Source: Sphingobium wenxiniae (GTDB lineage Bacteria; Pseudomonadota; Alphaproteobacteria; Sphingomonadales; Sphingomonadaceae). Taken from it: a stretch of DNA of 64,000 nucleotides. A program made the position numbers and the translations under genes. The first letter of the stretch is position 1. Every line of letters begins with the position of its first letter. Below the pieces are notes generated by a model. That model was not told where the DNA came from and ran no database searches. It worked only from the letters and a program-made list of their open reading frames with translations. Of the stretch, positions 34,584 through 43,344 are shown piece by piece. The DNA lies in contig NZ_VLKK01000015.1 of NCBI RefSeq assembly GCF_007830065.1, forward strand, positions 1-64,000, written 5' to 3'.

Positions 34584-35617
34584 CGCCCCTGTCCGCTCCT
34601 GCCGCCGCGGCGCCGGTTCTGTCGCTGCCGCGCATCGGCTTCCTGGGGGTCGGCTGGATCGGCCGCCATCGCATGGAAGCCATGATCGGGGCCGGAACGG
34701 TCGAGGTCGCCGCGATCGCCGACGCCTTGCCCGGCAACAGCGCGGAGGCCGCGCGCCTCGCTCCCCGGGCGGCGCGGCTGGATTCGTTCGACGCGCTGCT
34801 CGATCAGGATCTCGACGGGCTGGTCATCGCGACGCCCAGCGCCCTCCACGCGCAGCAGTCCATCCGTGCGTTGGAGCGGGGCATCCCTGTATTCTGCCAG
34901 AAGCCGCTCGGTCGGACCCTGATGGAGGTTCAGGAAGTCATCGAGGCGGCGCGCCGGGCGGATCGCCTGCTCGGCGTCGATCTTTCCTACCGCGGGACCG
35001 CCGGCATGCGCGCCATCAGGGACAGGGTCGTTGCGGGCGAACTGGGCGACGTGCACGCCGTCGATCTTGTCTTCCACAATGCCTATGGCCCGGACAAACC
35101 CTGGTTCTACGATCCCTTGCTGTCGGGCGGCGGCTGCATGATGGACCTGGGGGTGCATCTGATCGACCTGGCCTTGTGGACGCTCGGCTTCCCCGAGGTC
35201 GAAGGCATCAGCGCCGATCTGTTCAGCAAGGGCCGCCGCCTGTCCGATCGCGCGGCGCAGGTGGAGGATCACGGCCTTGCCACCATCCGGCTCGCCGGCG
35301 GCAGGCTGATTCGGATCGCCTGTTCCTGGCATCTCCATGCCGGGCAGGATGCCGTCATCGCGGCGGAATTTCATGGCGATCGGGCCGGTGCGGCGTTCCG
35401 CAACGTCGGCGGCTCCTTCTACGATTTCACTGCCGATCTGTTCCGCGGCACGACGCGCGAGACGCTGACGACGTCGGGCGATGCGTGGGGCGGGTATATG
35501 GCGGCCGCCTGGGCTGACCGGTTGGCGCGGTCCGCCGGATTCGATCCGGACTGCGAGCGGCTCGCCTGCGTCGCGGCGGTGCTCGACGGCATATACGCCG
35601 CTGCCCCGGACGGATGA
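34580..35617 (+). CDS. Gfo/Idh/MocA-family oxidoreductase
   Basis: 345 residues, 4-bp overlap with the MDR gene. Rossmann start RIGFLGVGWIGRHRMEAM, the family lysine motif as CQKPLGRT (usual EKP), and the C-terminal domain with SGGGCMMDLGVHLIDLALW carrying the conserved histidine and aspartate. Members include myo-inositol 2-dehydrogenases and sugar-3-dehydrogenases. With inositol-phosphate synthase in the same operon, a cyclitol or glycoside oxidation/epimerisation partner of the MDR enzyme is plausible. Last gene of the rightward operon. Confidence 0.85.
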   Translation: MTPLSAPAAAAPVLSLPRIGFLGVGWIGRHRMEAMIGAGTVEVAAIADALPGNSAEAARLAPRAARLDSFDALLDQDLDGLVIATPSALHAQQSIRALERGIPVFCQKPLGRTLMEVQEVIEAARRADRLLGVDLSYRGTAGMRAIRDRVVAGELGDVHAVDLVFHNAYGPDKPWFYDPLLSGGGCMMDLGVHLIDLALWTLGFPEVEGISADLFSKGRRLSDRAAQVEDHGLATIRLAGGRLIRIACSWHLHAGQDAVIAAEFHGDRAGAAFRNVGGSFYDFTADLFRGTTRETLTTSGDAWGGYMAAAWADRLARSAGFDPDCERLACVAAVLDGIYAAAPDG

Positions 35618-35689
35618 ACAGCGCACGGATCGCCTTGGCCCGGCATCGCTGATTGCGACCGTCGGCGCGCGTGCTCCAAAATGTCGGAG

Positions 35690-36157
35690 TCAGCGCCCCA
35701 GCAGCTTCGCCACCAGGGCCGCCGCCGCGCGCGTCACATCGTCCCATGTGACGTCGAATCCCGCCGCGTCGCCGAAATAGGGATCGGCCACATTCGTTCC
35801 CTCGCGCCCCGGCACAAGGTCCATGAGCAGCCCCAGGCGCGCCGTGCCGTCCGCCGGGCGGATGCGCCGCAGGTCGCGCAGATTTGCCCCGTCCAACGCA
35901 AAGATATGGCCGAAGCGATGGAAGTCCTCCGCCCGCACCTGCCGCCCGCGATAGCCGCTGATGTCGATCCCATGGCGCAGCGCCACGGCCTGCGCCCGCC
36001 AATCGGGCGGGGAGCCGATATGCCAGTCGCCCGTGCCCGCCGAATCCGCCTCCGCCGTCAGCCGCGCCCGCTCCGCCTCCGCCCGGAACGCGGCCTCCGC
36101 CAGCGGCGACCGGCAGATATTGCCGAGGCATACGAACAGGACGGACGGCTCGCTCAT
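35690..36157 (-). CDS. Low-molecular-weight protein-tyrosine phosphatase family
   Basis: 155 residues, normal length. P-loop LFVCLGNICRSPLAEAAF (C-X5-R) at residues 8-25 and the general-acid aspartate in VADPYFGDA. It removes phosphate from tyrosine or small molecules; in bacteria such enzymes often control exopolysaccharide kinases, though none is encoded here. It overlaps the HerA-like ATPase gene by 4 bp (ATGA). Confidence 0.9.
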   Translation of the reverse strand: MSEPSVLFVCLGNICRSPLAEAAFRAEAERARLTAEADSAGTGDWHIGSPPDWRAQAVALRHGIDISGYRGRQVRAEDFHRFGHIFALDGANLRDLRRIRPADGTARLGLLMDLVPGREGTNVADPYFGDAAGFDVTWDDVTRAAAALVAKLLGR

Positions 36158-37608
36158 CCCTCCGCCGCCGCCGTCGACAGCCCCAGTTGCGGCACGCCGA
36201 TCGAGCGCCGCCCGCCGAAATCAGTCCGCGCCACGATCACGCCTTGCCTTTCCATATAGTCGATCAGCCGCCGCACCCGTCCCGGCGAACTGGTGCCATA
36301 GGCCCGCGCCAGCTTCGCATCGTCGGGACAGGGCAAGCCCTGCATCGCCGCCCGCGCGATCAGCAGGAACGGCGCCAGCATATCCTCCGGCAGAGGCGCC
36401 GCCGCCCGCAGCGCATTCTCCCAGCGCGGGTCGGCCGCGTCCGTCATCCCGGCCAGCGCCATGGCGAAACGCTTGCGGAAGGCGGGCAGGTCGATGGGCG
36501 CGCGTTTCAGCCCCTTCATGCGGCAGCGCACGGTGAAATCCTGATAGAGCGTCGATAGGCCGGGCAGCGCCTCGCCAAGGTCGGCGACGATCTCCTCCAG
36601 CACCGCGACGATCACGCCGTCGGATTCGCCCATGTCGAACTCCGGCTCCGCCGGCTTGGCCGAAGGCGCGGCGGCAAGGGCGCGCATCACCTCTTCGGCG
36701 GGGAGCGGCGCGGGTTCGGGCCGGGGCGGCGGCGCGGGCAGGGCCATGTCCTCCTCCACCTGCGCGAACAGCAGTTCCTGCATGTCCCCGGTCGCGGCGG
36801 CGGGCGGCGGCATCAGCTTGTGCGTGCCGCCGCGCGTGCTGGTCTTGACCGAACCGATCCTGACCGCGACCGGGCGGCGGCAGATCGCCGGACCCAGCGC
36901 CAGGAACCGCCCGCGCTCCAGGTCGCGGATCTGCTCCGCCTGCCGCCGCTCCATGCCCAGAAGGTCGGCGGCGCGCGCCATGTCGATGTCGAGGAAGGTG
37001 CGCCCCATCAGGAAATTCGACGCCTCGGCCGCCACATTCTTGGCGAGCTTCGCCAGCCGCTGCGTCGCGATCACGCCCGCAAGGCCGCGCTTGCGCCCCC
37101 GGCACATCAGGTTCGTCATCGCCGCAAGGCTCAGCCGCCGCGCCTCGTCCGATACATCGCCCGCCGCGACCGGCGCGAACATCTGCGCTTCATCGACCAC
37201 GACGAGCGCGGGATACCAATGGTCGCGCGGCGCGTCGAACAGGGTGGAAAGGAACGTCGCGGCGCATTTCATCTGCGCCTCCAGCTCAAGGCTTTCGAGG
37301 CTGAGCACCACTGAAGCGCGATGCTCGCGAATCCGCGTCGCCATCTTGCCGATCTCGCGCTCATTATAGTCGCCCGCGTCGATCACCACATGGCCATATT
37401 CATCGGCCAGCGTCACGAAATCGCCTTCCGGATCGATCACCACCTGCTGCACCAGCGGGGCGCTTTCCTCCAGCAGCCGGCGCAGCAGATGCGATTTGCC
37501 CGACCCCGAATTGCCCTGCACGAGCAGGCGGGTCGCGAGCAATTCCTCCACGTCGACGAGCACGGGATTGCCCGCGCCGTCCGTTCCTATGCTGATACTG
37601 GCGGTCAC
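36154..37608 (-). CDS. HerA/DUF87-type ATPase
   Basis: 484 residues from a GTG at 37608 preceded by AAAGGA; the frame beyond it overlaps the ppc promoter region. Walker A LLVQGNSGSGKSHLL, Walker B YPALVVVDEAQMFAP, then RGRKRGLAGVIATQRLAKLAKN (sensor/arginine region) and GRTFLDIDMARAADLLGM, as in the HerA-like helicase/translocase group. A proline- and glutamate-rich linker (about residues 300-345) leads to a C-terminal domain ending in a winged-helix-like segment. Possibly a DNA translocase; its role is unknown. No NurA-like nuclease is adjacent. Confidence 0.85.
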   Translation of the reverse strand: MTASISIGTDGAGNPVLVDVEELLATRLLVQGNSGSGKSHLLRRLLEESAPLVQQVVIDPEGDFVTLADEYGHVVIDAGDYNEREIGKMATRIREHRASVVLSLESLELEAQMKCAATFLSTLFDAPRDHWYPALVVVDEAQMFAPVAAGDVSDEARRLSLAAMTNLMCRGRKRGLAGVIATQRLAKLAKNVAAEASNFLMGRTFLDIDMARAADLLGMERRQAEQIRDLERGRFLALGPAICRRPVAVRIGSVKTSTRGGTHKLMPPPAAATGDMQELLFAQVEEDMALPAPPPRPEPAPLPAEEVMRALAAAPSAKPAEPEFDMGESDGVIVAVLEEIVADLGEALPGLSTLYQDFTVRCRMKGLKRAPIDLPAFRKRFAMALAGMTDAADPRWENALRAAAPLPEDMLAPFLLIARAAMQGLPCPDDAKLARAYGTSSPGRVRRLIDYMERQGVIVARTDFGGRRSIGVPQLGLSTAAAEG

Positions 37609-37721
37609 GCTTCGTCCTTTGGCCCAGCCTGTGTCCCCCGCGCAAGCCCTGCCGCAACGAAGCGGCGCAAAGGGGATGTTTCCCTTGACCCCGTTCATGG
37701 TGCGGTGCAGCGTCCTTTCCC

Positions 37722-40424
37722 ATGGCGACTCTTGCACCTTCGGCGGGCGCTCCGGCGGTCACGCAAAACCCCGATATCCGCTACCTCGGCCGTCTGCTGG
37801 GCGACGTCATCCGCGCCTATGGCGGGGACAAGCTCTACAAGCAGACCGAATATATCCGCTCCGCCTCGGTCGACCGGGCGCGCGGCATCCAGGGCGCGGA
37901 CGTCACCGACACCGGCCTCGACGCCTTGAGTCTCGACGACACGCTGTCCTTCGTGCGCGGATTCATGCTCTTCTCGATGCTCGCCAACCTTGCCGAAGAC
38001 CGGCAGGGCGTCGCCGCCGAACCGGGCGCGGACGTCGCCTCCGCCCTCGGGCGGCTGGAGGACGAAGGCGTCAGCCGCGACGCGGTCATGGCGCTGCTCG
38101 ATGACGCGCTGGTCGTGCCGGTGCTCACCGCCCACCCGACCGAGGTGCGGCGCAAGAGCATGATCGACCACCGCAACCGCATCGCCGACCTCATGCGCCT
38201 GCGCGACGCGGGCCGCACGGAAACCGACGAGGGCGAAAATCTGGAGGAGGCGATCTTGCGCCAGATCGCGCTGCTGTGGCAGACGCGCCCGCTGCGCCGC
38301 GAAAAGCTGTTCGTCGCGGACGAGATCGAAAATGTCCTGACCTATCTGCGCGACATTTTCCTGCCGACCCTGCCCGCGCTCTACGCCCGGTGGGAACGTG
38401 TGCTGGAGGCGCGGCCGCCCAGCTTCCTGCGCGTCGGCTCCTGGATCGGCGGCGACCGCGACGGCAATCCCTTCGTCCAGGCGCCGCAGCTTCGCTTCGC
38501 CCTGTCGCGCGCCTGCCAGTCGGCGCTGGGCTATTATCTCGACGCGGTGCACGAACTGGGCGCGGAACTGTCGCTTTCGACTGAACTCGCCCATGTGCCC
38601 CAGCCTGTGATGGATCTGGCGCAAGCGAGCGGCGACGCGTCCCCCAGCCGTCAGGACGAACCCTATCGCCGCGCCATTTCGGGCATCTATGCCCGCCTCG
38701 CCGCCACCTATCTGGGCCGCACCGGCCACACGCCGCCGCGCCCCTCCGCGCTCAGGGGGGAGCCTTATGACGGCCCCGCCGATTTCCGCCGCGATCTCAT
38801 CACCATCGCGCAGGGCCTTGCGAACGAAGGCGACGGCGCGCTGGCCACCGGGGGCGCGCTGGGCCGTCTGATCCGCGCGGTCGAAACCTTCGGCTTCCAT
38901 CTCGCCACGCTCGACATGCGGCAGAACAGCGAGGTGCACGAGCGGGTCGTCGCCGAACTGCTGAGCCGGGCGGGCGTCGAGAAAGACTATGCCGGCCTCG
39001 ACGAATTTGCGCGCATCGCCCTCTTGCGCCGGGAACTGGCGAGCAACCGGCCGCTCGGCACCCGCTTTTCCGACTATTCGGAGGAAACCGCTTCCGAACT
39101 CGCCATCGTGGAGGCGGCGGCGGAGGCGCACCGCATCTACGGCCCGCAATGCATCACCCATTACATCATCTCCAAGGCGGAAAGCGTCTCCGACCTCCTG
39201 GAAGTGAACATCCTCCTGAAAGAGGCGGGCCTCTGGCGCGCGGGCGCGGACGGCGATCCGCCGCAGGCCGCGATCATGGCGGTGCCCCTCTTCGAAACCA
39301 TCGCCGATCTTGAGGCCGCGCCCAAGATCATGTCCGCCTATTTCGGCCTGCCGGAGATTTCCGGCGTGGTGAAGGCGCGCGGCCATCAGGAAGTGATGAT
39401 CGGCTATTCGGACAGCAACAAGGACGGCGGCTACATCACCTCCACCTGGGGCCTGTTCAAGGCGAGCAAGGCGCTGGAGCCGGTCTTCGCGCAGGCGGGC
39501 GCGGCGATGCAGCTTTTCCACGGCCGGGGCGGCGCGGTCGGGCGCGGCGGCGGCTCGTCCTTCGCCGCGATCCAGGCCCAGCCCAGGGGCACGGTGCAGG
39601 GCCGCATCCGCATCACCGAACAGGGCGAAGTGATCGCCGCCAAATATGCCACGCGCGACGTCGCCATGGCGAATCTGGAGGCGATGACCAGCGCCACCCT
39701 GCTCGCCAGCCTGGAGCCGGAGGGCATCTCGCCGCGCGACGCCGCCCGCTTCGCCGCCGCGATGGACGAACTCTCTCAAGCCGCCTTCGCCGCCTATCGC
39801 GACCTTGTTTATGGGACGGAGGGCTTCAAGGAATTTTTCCGCGAACTGACGCCGATTCAGGAAATCTCCGGCCTCAAGATCGGGTCGCGCCCCGCCAGCC
39901 GCACCAAAAGCTCGCGGATCGAGGATCTGCGCGCCATCCCCTGGGTGTTCAGCTGGTCGCAGGCGCGCGTGATGCTGCCGGGCTGGTATGGCGTCGGCCA
40001 TGCGCTCGCGGGGTTCGAGGACAAGGCGCTGCTCGCCGACATGGCGCAAAGCTGGTCCTTCCTCGGCTCCGCGCTCGCCAATCTGGAAATGGTGCTGGCG
40101 AAGTCCGATCTCGGCATCGCCGCGCGCTATCTGCCGCTGGTGGAGGATCAGGCGCGCGCCGGGGATATCTTCGCCCGCATCCGGGACGGCTGGGCGATGA
40201 CGCATGACGGCCTGCTCGCGGCCACCGGCCAGGCGCGCCTGCTGGAAAAGAATCCGAAGCTCGACGAATCCATCCGGCTCCGTTTGCCCTATATCGAGCC
40301 GCTGAACCTGCTCCAGGTCGAATTGCTCAAGCGCCACCGCGCGGGCGAGGACGATCCGCGCATCAAGGAGGGCATCGAACTGTCGATCAACGCCATCGCC
40401 ACCGCGCTCAGGAACAGCGGTTAG
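37722..40424 (+). CDS. ppc: Phosphoenolpyruvate carboxylase
   Basis: 900 residues. Catalytic histidine in VLTAHPTEVRRKS, glycine-rich loop FHGRGGAVGRGGG, the PEP-site region MIGYSDSNKDGGY, GSWIGGDRDGNPF, and the conserved C-terminus ending ALRNSG (usually RNTG). It carboxylates phosphoenolpyruvate to oxaloacetate to refill the TCA cycle. It is divergent from the HerA-like gene with 113 bp between starts. A very long antisense open frame across it is an artefact of GC-rich coding. Confidence 0.95.
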   Translation: MATLAPSAGAPAVTQNPDIRYLGRLLGDVIRAYGGDKLYKQTEYIRSASVDRARGIQGADVTDTGLDALSLDDTLSFVRGFMLFSMLANLAEDRQGVAAEPGADVASALGRLEDEGVSRDAVMALLDDALVVPVLTAHPTEVRRKSMIDHRNRIADLMRLRDAGRTETDEGENLEEAILRQIALLWQTRPLRREKLFVADEIENVLTYLRDIFLPTLPALYARWERVLEARPPSFLRVGSWIGGDRDGNPFVQAPQLRFALSRACQSALGYYLDAVHELGAELSLSTELAHVPQPVMDLAQASGDASPSRQDEPYRRAISGIYARLAATYLGRTGHTPPRPSALRGEPYDGPADFRRDLITIAQGLANEGDGALATGGALGRLIRAVETFGFHLATLDMRQNSEVHERVVAELLSRAGVEKDYAGLDEFARIALLRRELASNRPLGTRFSDYSEETASELAIVEAAAEAHRIYGPQCITHYIISKAESVSDLLEVNILLKEAGLWRAGADGDPPQAAIMAVPLFETIADLEAAPKIMSAYFGLPEISGVVKARGHQEVMIGYSDSNKDGGYITSTWGLFKASKALEPVFAQAGAAMQLFHGRGGAVGRGGGSSFAAIQAQPRGTVQGRIRITEQGEVIAAKYATRDVAMANLEAMTSATLLASLEPEGISPRDAARFAAAMDELSQAAFAAYRDLVYGTEGFKEFFRELTPIQEISGLKIGSRPASRTKSSRIEDLRAIPWVFSWSQARVMLPGWYGVGHALAGFEDKALLADMAQSWSFLGSALANLEMVLAKSDLGIAARYLPLVEDQARAGDIFARIRDGWAMTHDGLLAATGQARLLEKNPKLDESIRLRLPYIEPLNLLQVELLKRHRAGEDDPRIKEGIELSINAIATALRNSG

Positions 40425-40515
40425 CGCCTATGCGCGGAGAAATAAGCCGCAGGCGTTGCGCGTCTGGTGCCGTCTGCTGCCTGAAAGCCTGCCGACGCCG
40501 CGCATGAAAACGGAA

Positions 40516-40556
40516 GAGGACGGGTCAGCCGCAGTCCGAATGGCTGACCCGTCCTC
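40516..40556 (-). terminator. Bidirectional terminator between ppc and barrel-protein gene
   Basis: Perfect 15-bp inverted repeat (GAGGACGGGTCAGCC / GGCTGACCCGTCCTC) with an 11-base loop, between two convergent genes. Reading leftward it is followed by a TTCCGTTTTC stretch, so it should terminate the barrel-protein gene best. Confidence 0.85.
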
Positions 40557-40614
40557 GACTCCTCCGGAGAGGAATGGGTGGGCGGGCGCACGGGACGCCC
40601 GCCCGAACCTTATG

Positions 40615-41169
40615 TCAGAATTTGGCGACCACGCCCGCCATCGGGCGGATGGAGCGGAAATTGCCCAGCGTGTCCGCCTGGAAACGCAGGCGGACGGGGC
40701 TGCTGGCCGCCGAGCTGCCGAGGTCCGCCGCCGACACTTCCACGCCCGCGCCATAGGTGGTGCCGTGGAAATCGGGGCTGTCGGGTCCCAGCGCGTCGAA
40801 ATTGACCCAGCGATAGCCGACCTTGCCGAAGATCAGGCTGTCCTTGCCCGCCTTCACGCCGACACGGCCCGCCGCGCCATATTCCCAGTCCACGTCGCCG
40901 CTGACGCCCTTGGACGCGGTGCCTTCGACGCCGACGACCAGCGGCCCGGCGACATTGTAGTTCACGCCCGCGACGCCCTCGACCATGCGGCCCTTGTAGC
41001 CGACGGGCGGAATGCCTTCCTTCCCGGTTTCGCTGTCATAATTGTCCACGCCGCCCATCACGCCGACATAGGGTTCGATGCGGCGGGGGGAGCCTGCATC
41101 GTCCTGCGCCGCCGCCGCGGCGGGAATGAAGGACGCAGCGGCAACCGCCGCGAAAAGCAGTCTGTTCAT
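40615..41169 (-). CDS. Small outer-membrane beta-barrel protein, copy 1
   Basis: 184 residues from MNRLLFAAVAAASFI, with an Ala-X-Ala type signal peptide ending near AAAAAQ. The mature part is an 8-strand-like barrel with alternating residues (IEPYVGVMGGVDNYDSE, VVGVEGTASKGVSG, DWEYGAAGRVGVKAG) and ends in an aromatic-terminated strand (RPMAGVVAKF), the usual BAM signal. OmpA/OmpW-like opacity protein of unknown role. It is a clear paralogue of the protein encoded at 55879-56463. Confidence 0.82.
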   Translation of the reverse strand: MNRLLFAAVAAASFIPAAAAAQDDAGSPRRIEPYVGVMGGVDNYDSETGKEGIPPVGYKGRMVEGVAGVNYNVAGPLVVGVEGTASKGVSGDVDWEYGAAGRVGVKAGKDSLIFGKVGYRWVNFDALGPDSPDFHGTTYGAGVEVSAADLGSSAASSPVRLRFQADTLGNFRSIRPMAGVVAKF

Positions 41170-41480
41170 GAAACGACCCTTTTTTCTGGTTTTAAGGAAA
41201 ATCGCGTCCGGGGTGTGGACCCCCGGCCTGCCCGTGCGCTCAAAGCGCCCCAGGAGCATGGAAAGGAAATCCGCCAGCGCCCTTGAAGGTTTCCTGAAGG
41301 CAGGAAAAACCTGCTCTCGCCGGGAAATTGCGGCACAAATACAACGGTTTCTGTCGGGAAGATGAACAGGAACCGATTTTTCTGAACCCCCGATAAACAA
41401 CTGCTTCATCCCCCAGCCATTCACGGTCAATTCAACCGCCGGCCATTATGGATGGCCGATAACGTCTGAGGAGAAAGGCG
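41170..41480. other. Intergenic region between barrel-protein and Tyr-rich lipoprotein genes
   Basis: 311 bp holding the divergent promoters. A GAGGAGA ribosome-binding site for the rightward gene is visible at its right end and an AAGGG for the leftward gene at its left end. I see no gene, hairpin or clear consensus promoter in it. Confidence 0.5.
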
Positions 41481-42035
41481 ATGGCCTTGTTCAAACGGCC
41501 CTTGTTCGCGGTGATAAGTCTGGCGGGCGCCCTGATGGTGGCCGGCTGTGCCTATGACGACGGCTATTATGGCGGCGTCGGCGTGGGCAGCGGCTATTAT
41601 GGCGGCAATTACTGGGATTCGGGCTATTATGATCCCAGCTATTATAATGGCTGGTATGACGGCTATTATTACCCCGGCAGCGGCTATTATGTCTATGATC
41701 GCGGCGGTCGGCGTCATCGCTGGAATGACGGGCAGCGCCGCTATTGGGAAGGCCGCCGCGCGACGCATGGCGGCGACAACCGCTGGCGCGGCGGGGATCG
41801 CGACCGCTGGCAGAATCGGGATCGCGGCGGACGGGGCGAGGGCAACTGGAACAATCGGCCCCAACGCCCCCAGGCGACTCGCCCGCAAACGAACGACGGC
41901 GATCGAGGCCGTTGGCGCGGCGGCCGCGATGCCGTAACCTCGCCCCGGCCGCAGGCGCGTCCCGAGGCGCCGATGCCGCGTCCCGATGGCGGCCAGCGGC
42001 AGCCGCGCGGTTCGCGGAGGCAGAACCCGAATTGA
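41481..42035 (+). CDS. Tyr/Gly-rich lipoprotein with Arg/Gly-rich tail
   Basis: 184 residues. Lipoprotein signal with lipobox LMVAGC (cysteine about residue 23). The mature N-terminal 50 residues consist of repeated G-Y-Y units (DDGYYGGV, SGYYGGNYW, DSGYYDPSYY, GSGYYVYD). A short RRHRWNDGQRRYWEGRR block and a low-complexity tail of R, G, D, N and P follow. It looks like a surface or periplasmic low-complexity protein; no family was recognised. It is followed by another lipoprotein gene on the same strand. Confidence 0.7.
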   Translation: MALFKRPLFAVISLAGALMVAGCAYDDGYYGGVGVGSGYYGGNYWDSGYYDPSYYNGWYDGYYYPGSGYYVYDRGGRRHRWNDGQRRYWEGRRATHGGDNRWRGGDRDRWQNRDRGGRGEGNWNNRPQRPQATRPQTNDGDRGRWRGGRDAVTSPRPQARPEAPMPRPDGGQRQPRGSRRQNPN

Positions 42036-42058
42036 ACGATATGGAGATCGATGGACCG

Positions 42059-42736
42059 ATGGGATGGCAAAAGGGAACGGTTCTTCTTCTGGGCACATTG
42101 ACGCTGGCCGCCTGCGACGGGCGTGAGGAAAGCGCGATCGACAATCTGGCCAACGGGGCCAATGCGGTGCAGGTGCAGAATGATGTGCGGGCCGAAGCGC
42201 AGGCCCTGATGGAACCGCTTGCGCCCCCGCCGCCGGGATCGCCCGGCGGCCTTCCCGTTTCGTCCGAACCGGTGAACGAGGACGCCATCGATCCCGACAG
42301 CGCGCAGGGCGCGGCGCAGGTGGTGCAGGGCTATTACGGCCTGCTGGAGGAAAAGCGCTTCGACGATGCGCAGGATCTGTGGAACGAAAAAGGCCCCATC
42401 GGGACGGAGGAGGATGTCCTCTTCGCCGCCCGCTTCCGGGGTTTCAGCGAAATCCACGCCAATGTCGGCGTGCCCGGCGATGTGGAGGGCGCGGCAGGCT
42501 CCCTCTATGTGACGGTCCCGGTGCAGGTCTATGGCCGCGTCGCCGCCACCGGCAAGCCTTGGTATACCTTGCGGCAGGTGACGCTGCGCCGCGTCAACGA
42601 CGTGCCCGGATCGTCGGAAGCCGACCGCCGCTGGCACATCGAATCGATCGGGCCTTATGCCGCGCCCGAAGAACCGGCGGGGGAAGCGGCGGCCAACGCC
42701 ATCTCCCCCACCGACGGCATGGTCAGGAAACCGTAG
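42059..42736 (+). CDS. Putative lipoprotein, unknown function
   Basis: 225 residues if started at ATG 42059 (MGWQKGTVLLLGTLTLAACDG), which gives a normal lipoprotein signal with lipobox LAAC; ATG 42041 would add an acidic MEIDGP before it. A proline-rich linker (PLAPPPPGSPGG) precedes a folded domain with VVQGYYGLLEEKRFDDAQDLW, resembling the NTF2-like or lumazine-type small domains of accessory lipoproteins. The 3' end overlaps the convergent cyclophilin gene by 14 bp. Confidence 0.72.
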   Translation: MGWQKGTVLLLGTLTLAACDGREESAIDNLANGANAVQVQNDVRAEAQALMEPLAPPPPGSPGGLPVSSEPVNEDAIDPDSAQGAAQVVQGYYGLLEEKRFDDAQDLWNEKGPIGTEEDVLFAARFRGFSEIHANVGVPGDVEGAAGSLYVTVPVQVYGRVAATGKPWYTLRQVTLRRVNDVPGSSEADRRWHIESIGPYAAPEEPAGEAAANAISPTDGMVRKP

Positions 42737-43175
42737 CCTTCACGATCTTGCCGGGGGTTGCCGGCGGCTCGCCCTTGGGCAGGGCGTCGACATGCTCCAT
42801 GCCGGACGTGACTTCGCCCCAGACGGTATATTGCCCGTCGAGGAAGGTCGCGTCGTCGAAGCAGATGAAGAACTGGCTGTTGGCGCTGTTCGGGTTCGTT
42901 GCGCGGGCCATGGAGCACACGCCCCGCACATGCGGCTCGCGGCTGAACTCGGCCTTGATGTCGGGCAGCTTGGACCCGCCCATGCCGGTGCCGGTCGGAT
43001 CGCCGCCCTGCGCCATGAAGCCGGGAATGACGCGGTGGAACACCACGCCGTCGTAAAAGCCGTCCTTGGCGAGCGACGTGATGCGCTCCACATGGCCGGG
43101 GGCCAGATCGGGGCGCAGCTTGATGACGACGTCGCCGCCGCTGTCGAGGGTGAGGGTAAGCGTTTCGTCGGCCAT
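42723..43175 (-). CDS. Peptidyl-prolyl cis-trans isomerase, cyclophilin type
   Basis: 150 residues, cytoplasmic (no signal). Catalytic arginine in VVFHRVIPGFMAQGGD, ARATNPNSANSQFFICF, and the closing VWGEVTSGMEHVDAL. It speeds proline isomerisation in protein folding. Family length and motifs are normal. Confidence 0.93.
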   Translation of the reverse strand: MADETLTLTLDSGGDVVIKLRPDLAPGHVERITSLAKDGFYDGVVFHRVIPGFMAQGGDPTGTGMGGSKLPDIKAEFSREPHVRGVCSMARATNPNSANSQFFICFDDATFLDGQYTVWGEVTSGMEHVDALPKGEPPATPGKIVKATVS

Positions 43176-43344
43176 GATGTCCTCTTTGTAGGGAAGGGTC
43201 GATGGCCGTCATATAAAGGCTTGGGACCGGGATGGAAGCATTTAGGGACATGACGCTCCGTTCGTCCCCCGAACCCCATTGCAATTCGATTCCGCATGAG
43301 CGAAAGCGGCCGGATGTTACAGGAACCGGACAGTAGGGGACGCG

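Noticed and set aside
22155-35617. Capsule or exopolysaccharide locus
   Set aside because: No Wzx, Wzy, Wza/Wzc or priming glycosyltransferase is encoded, so a classical polymer pathway is not supported by this window alone.
37695-40337. 880-residue open frame on the minus strand across the PEP carboxylase gene
   Set aside because: It is the antisense frame of a well-recognised ppc gene; its composition (rich in R, A, G, H) and lack of motifs are typical of shadows in GC-rich DNA.
41481-42035. Repeated GGCTATTAT units as a CRISPR-like or satellite array
   Set aside because: The repeats are in-frame codons for Gly-Tyr-Tyr in a signal-bearing protein and lack regular spacers.
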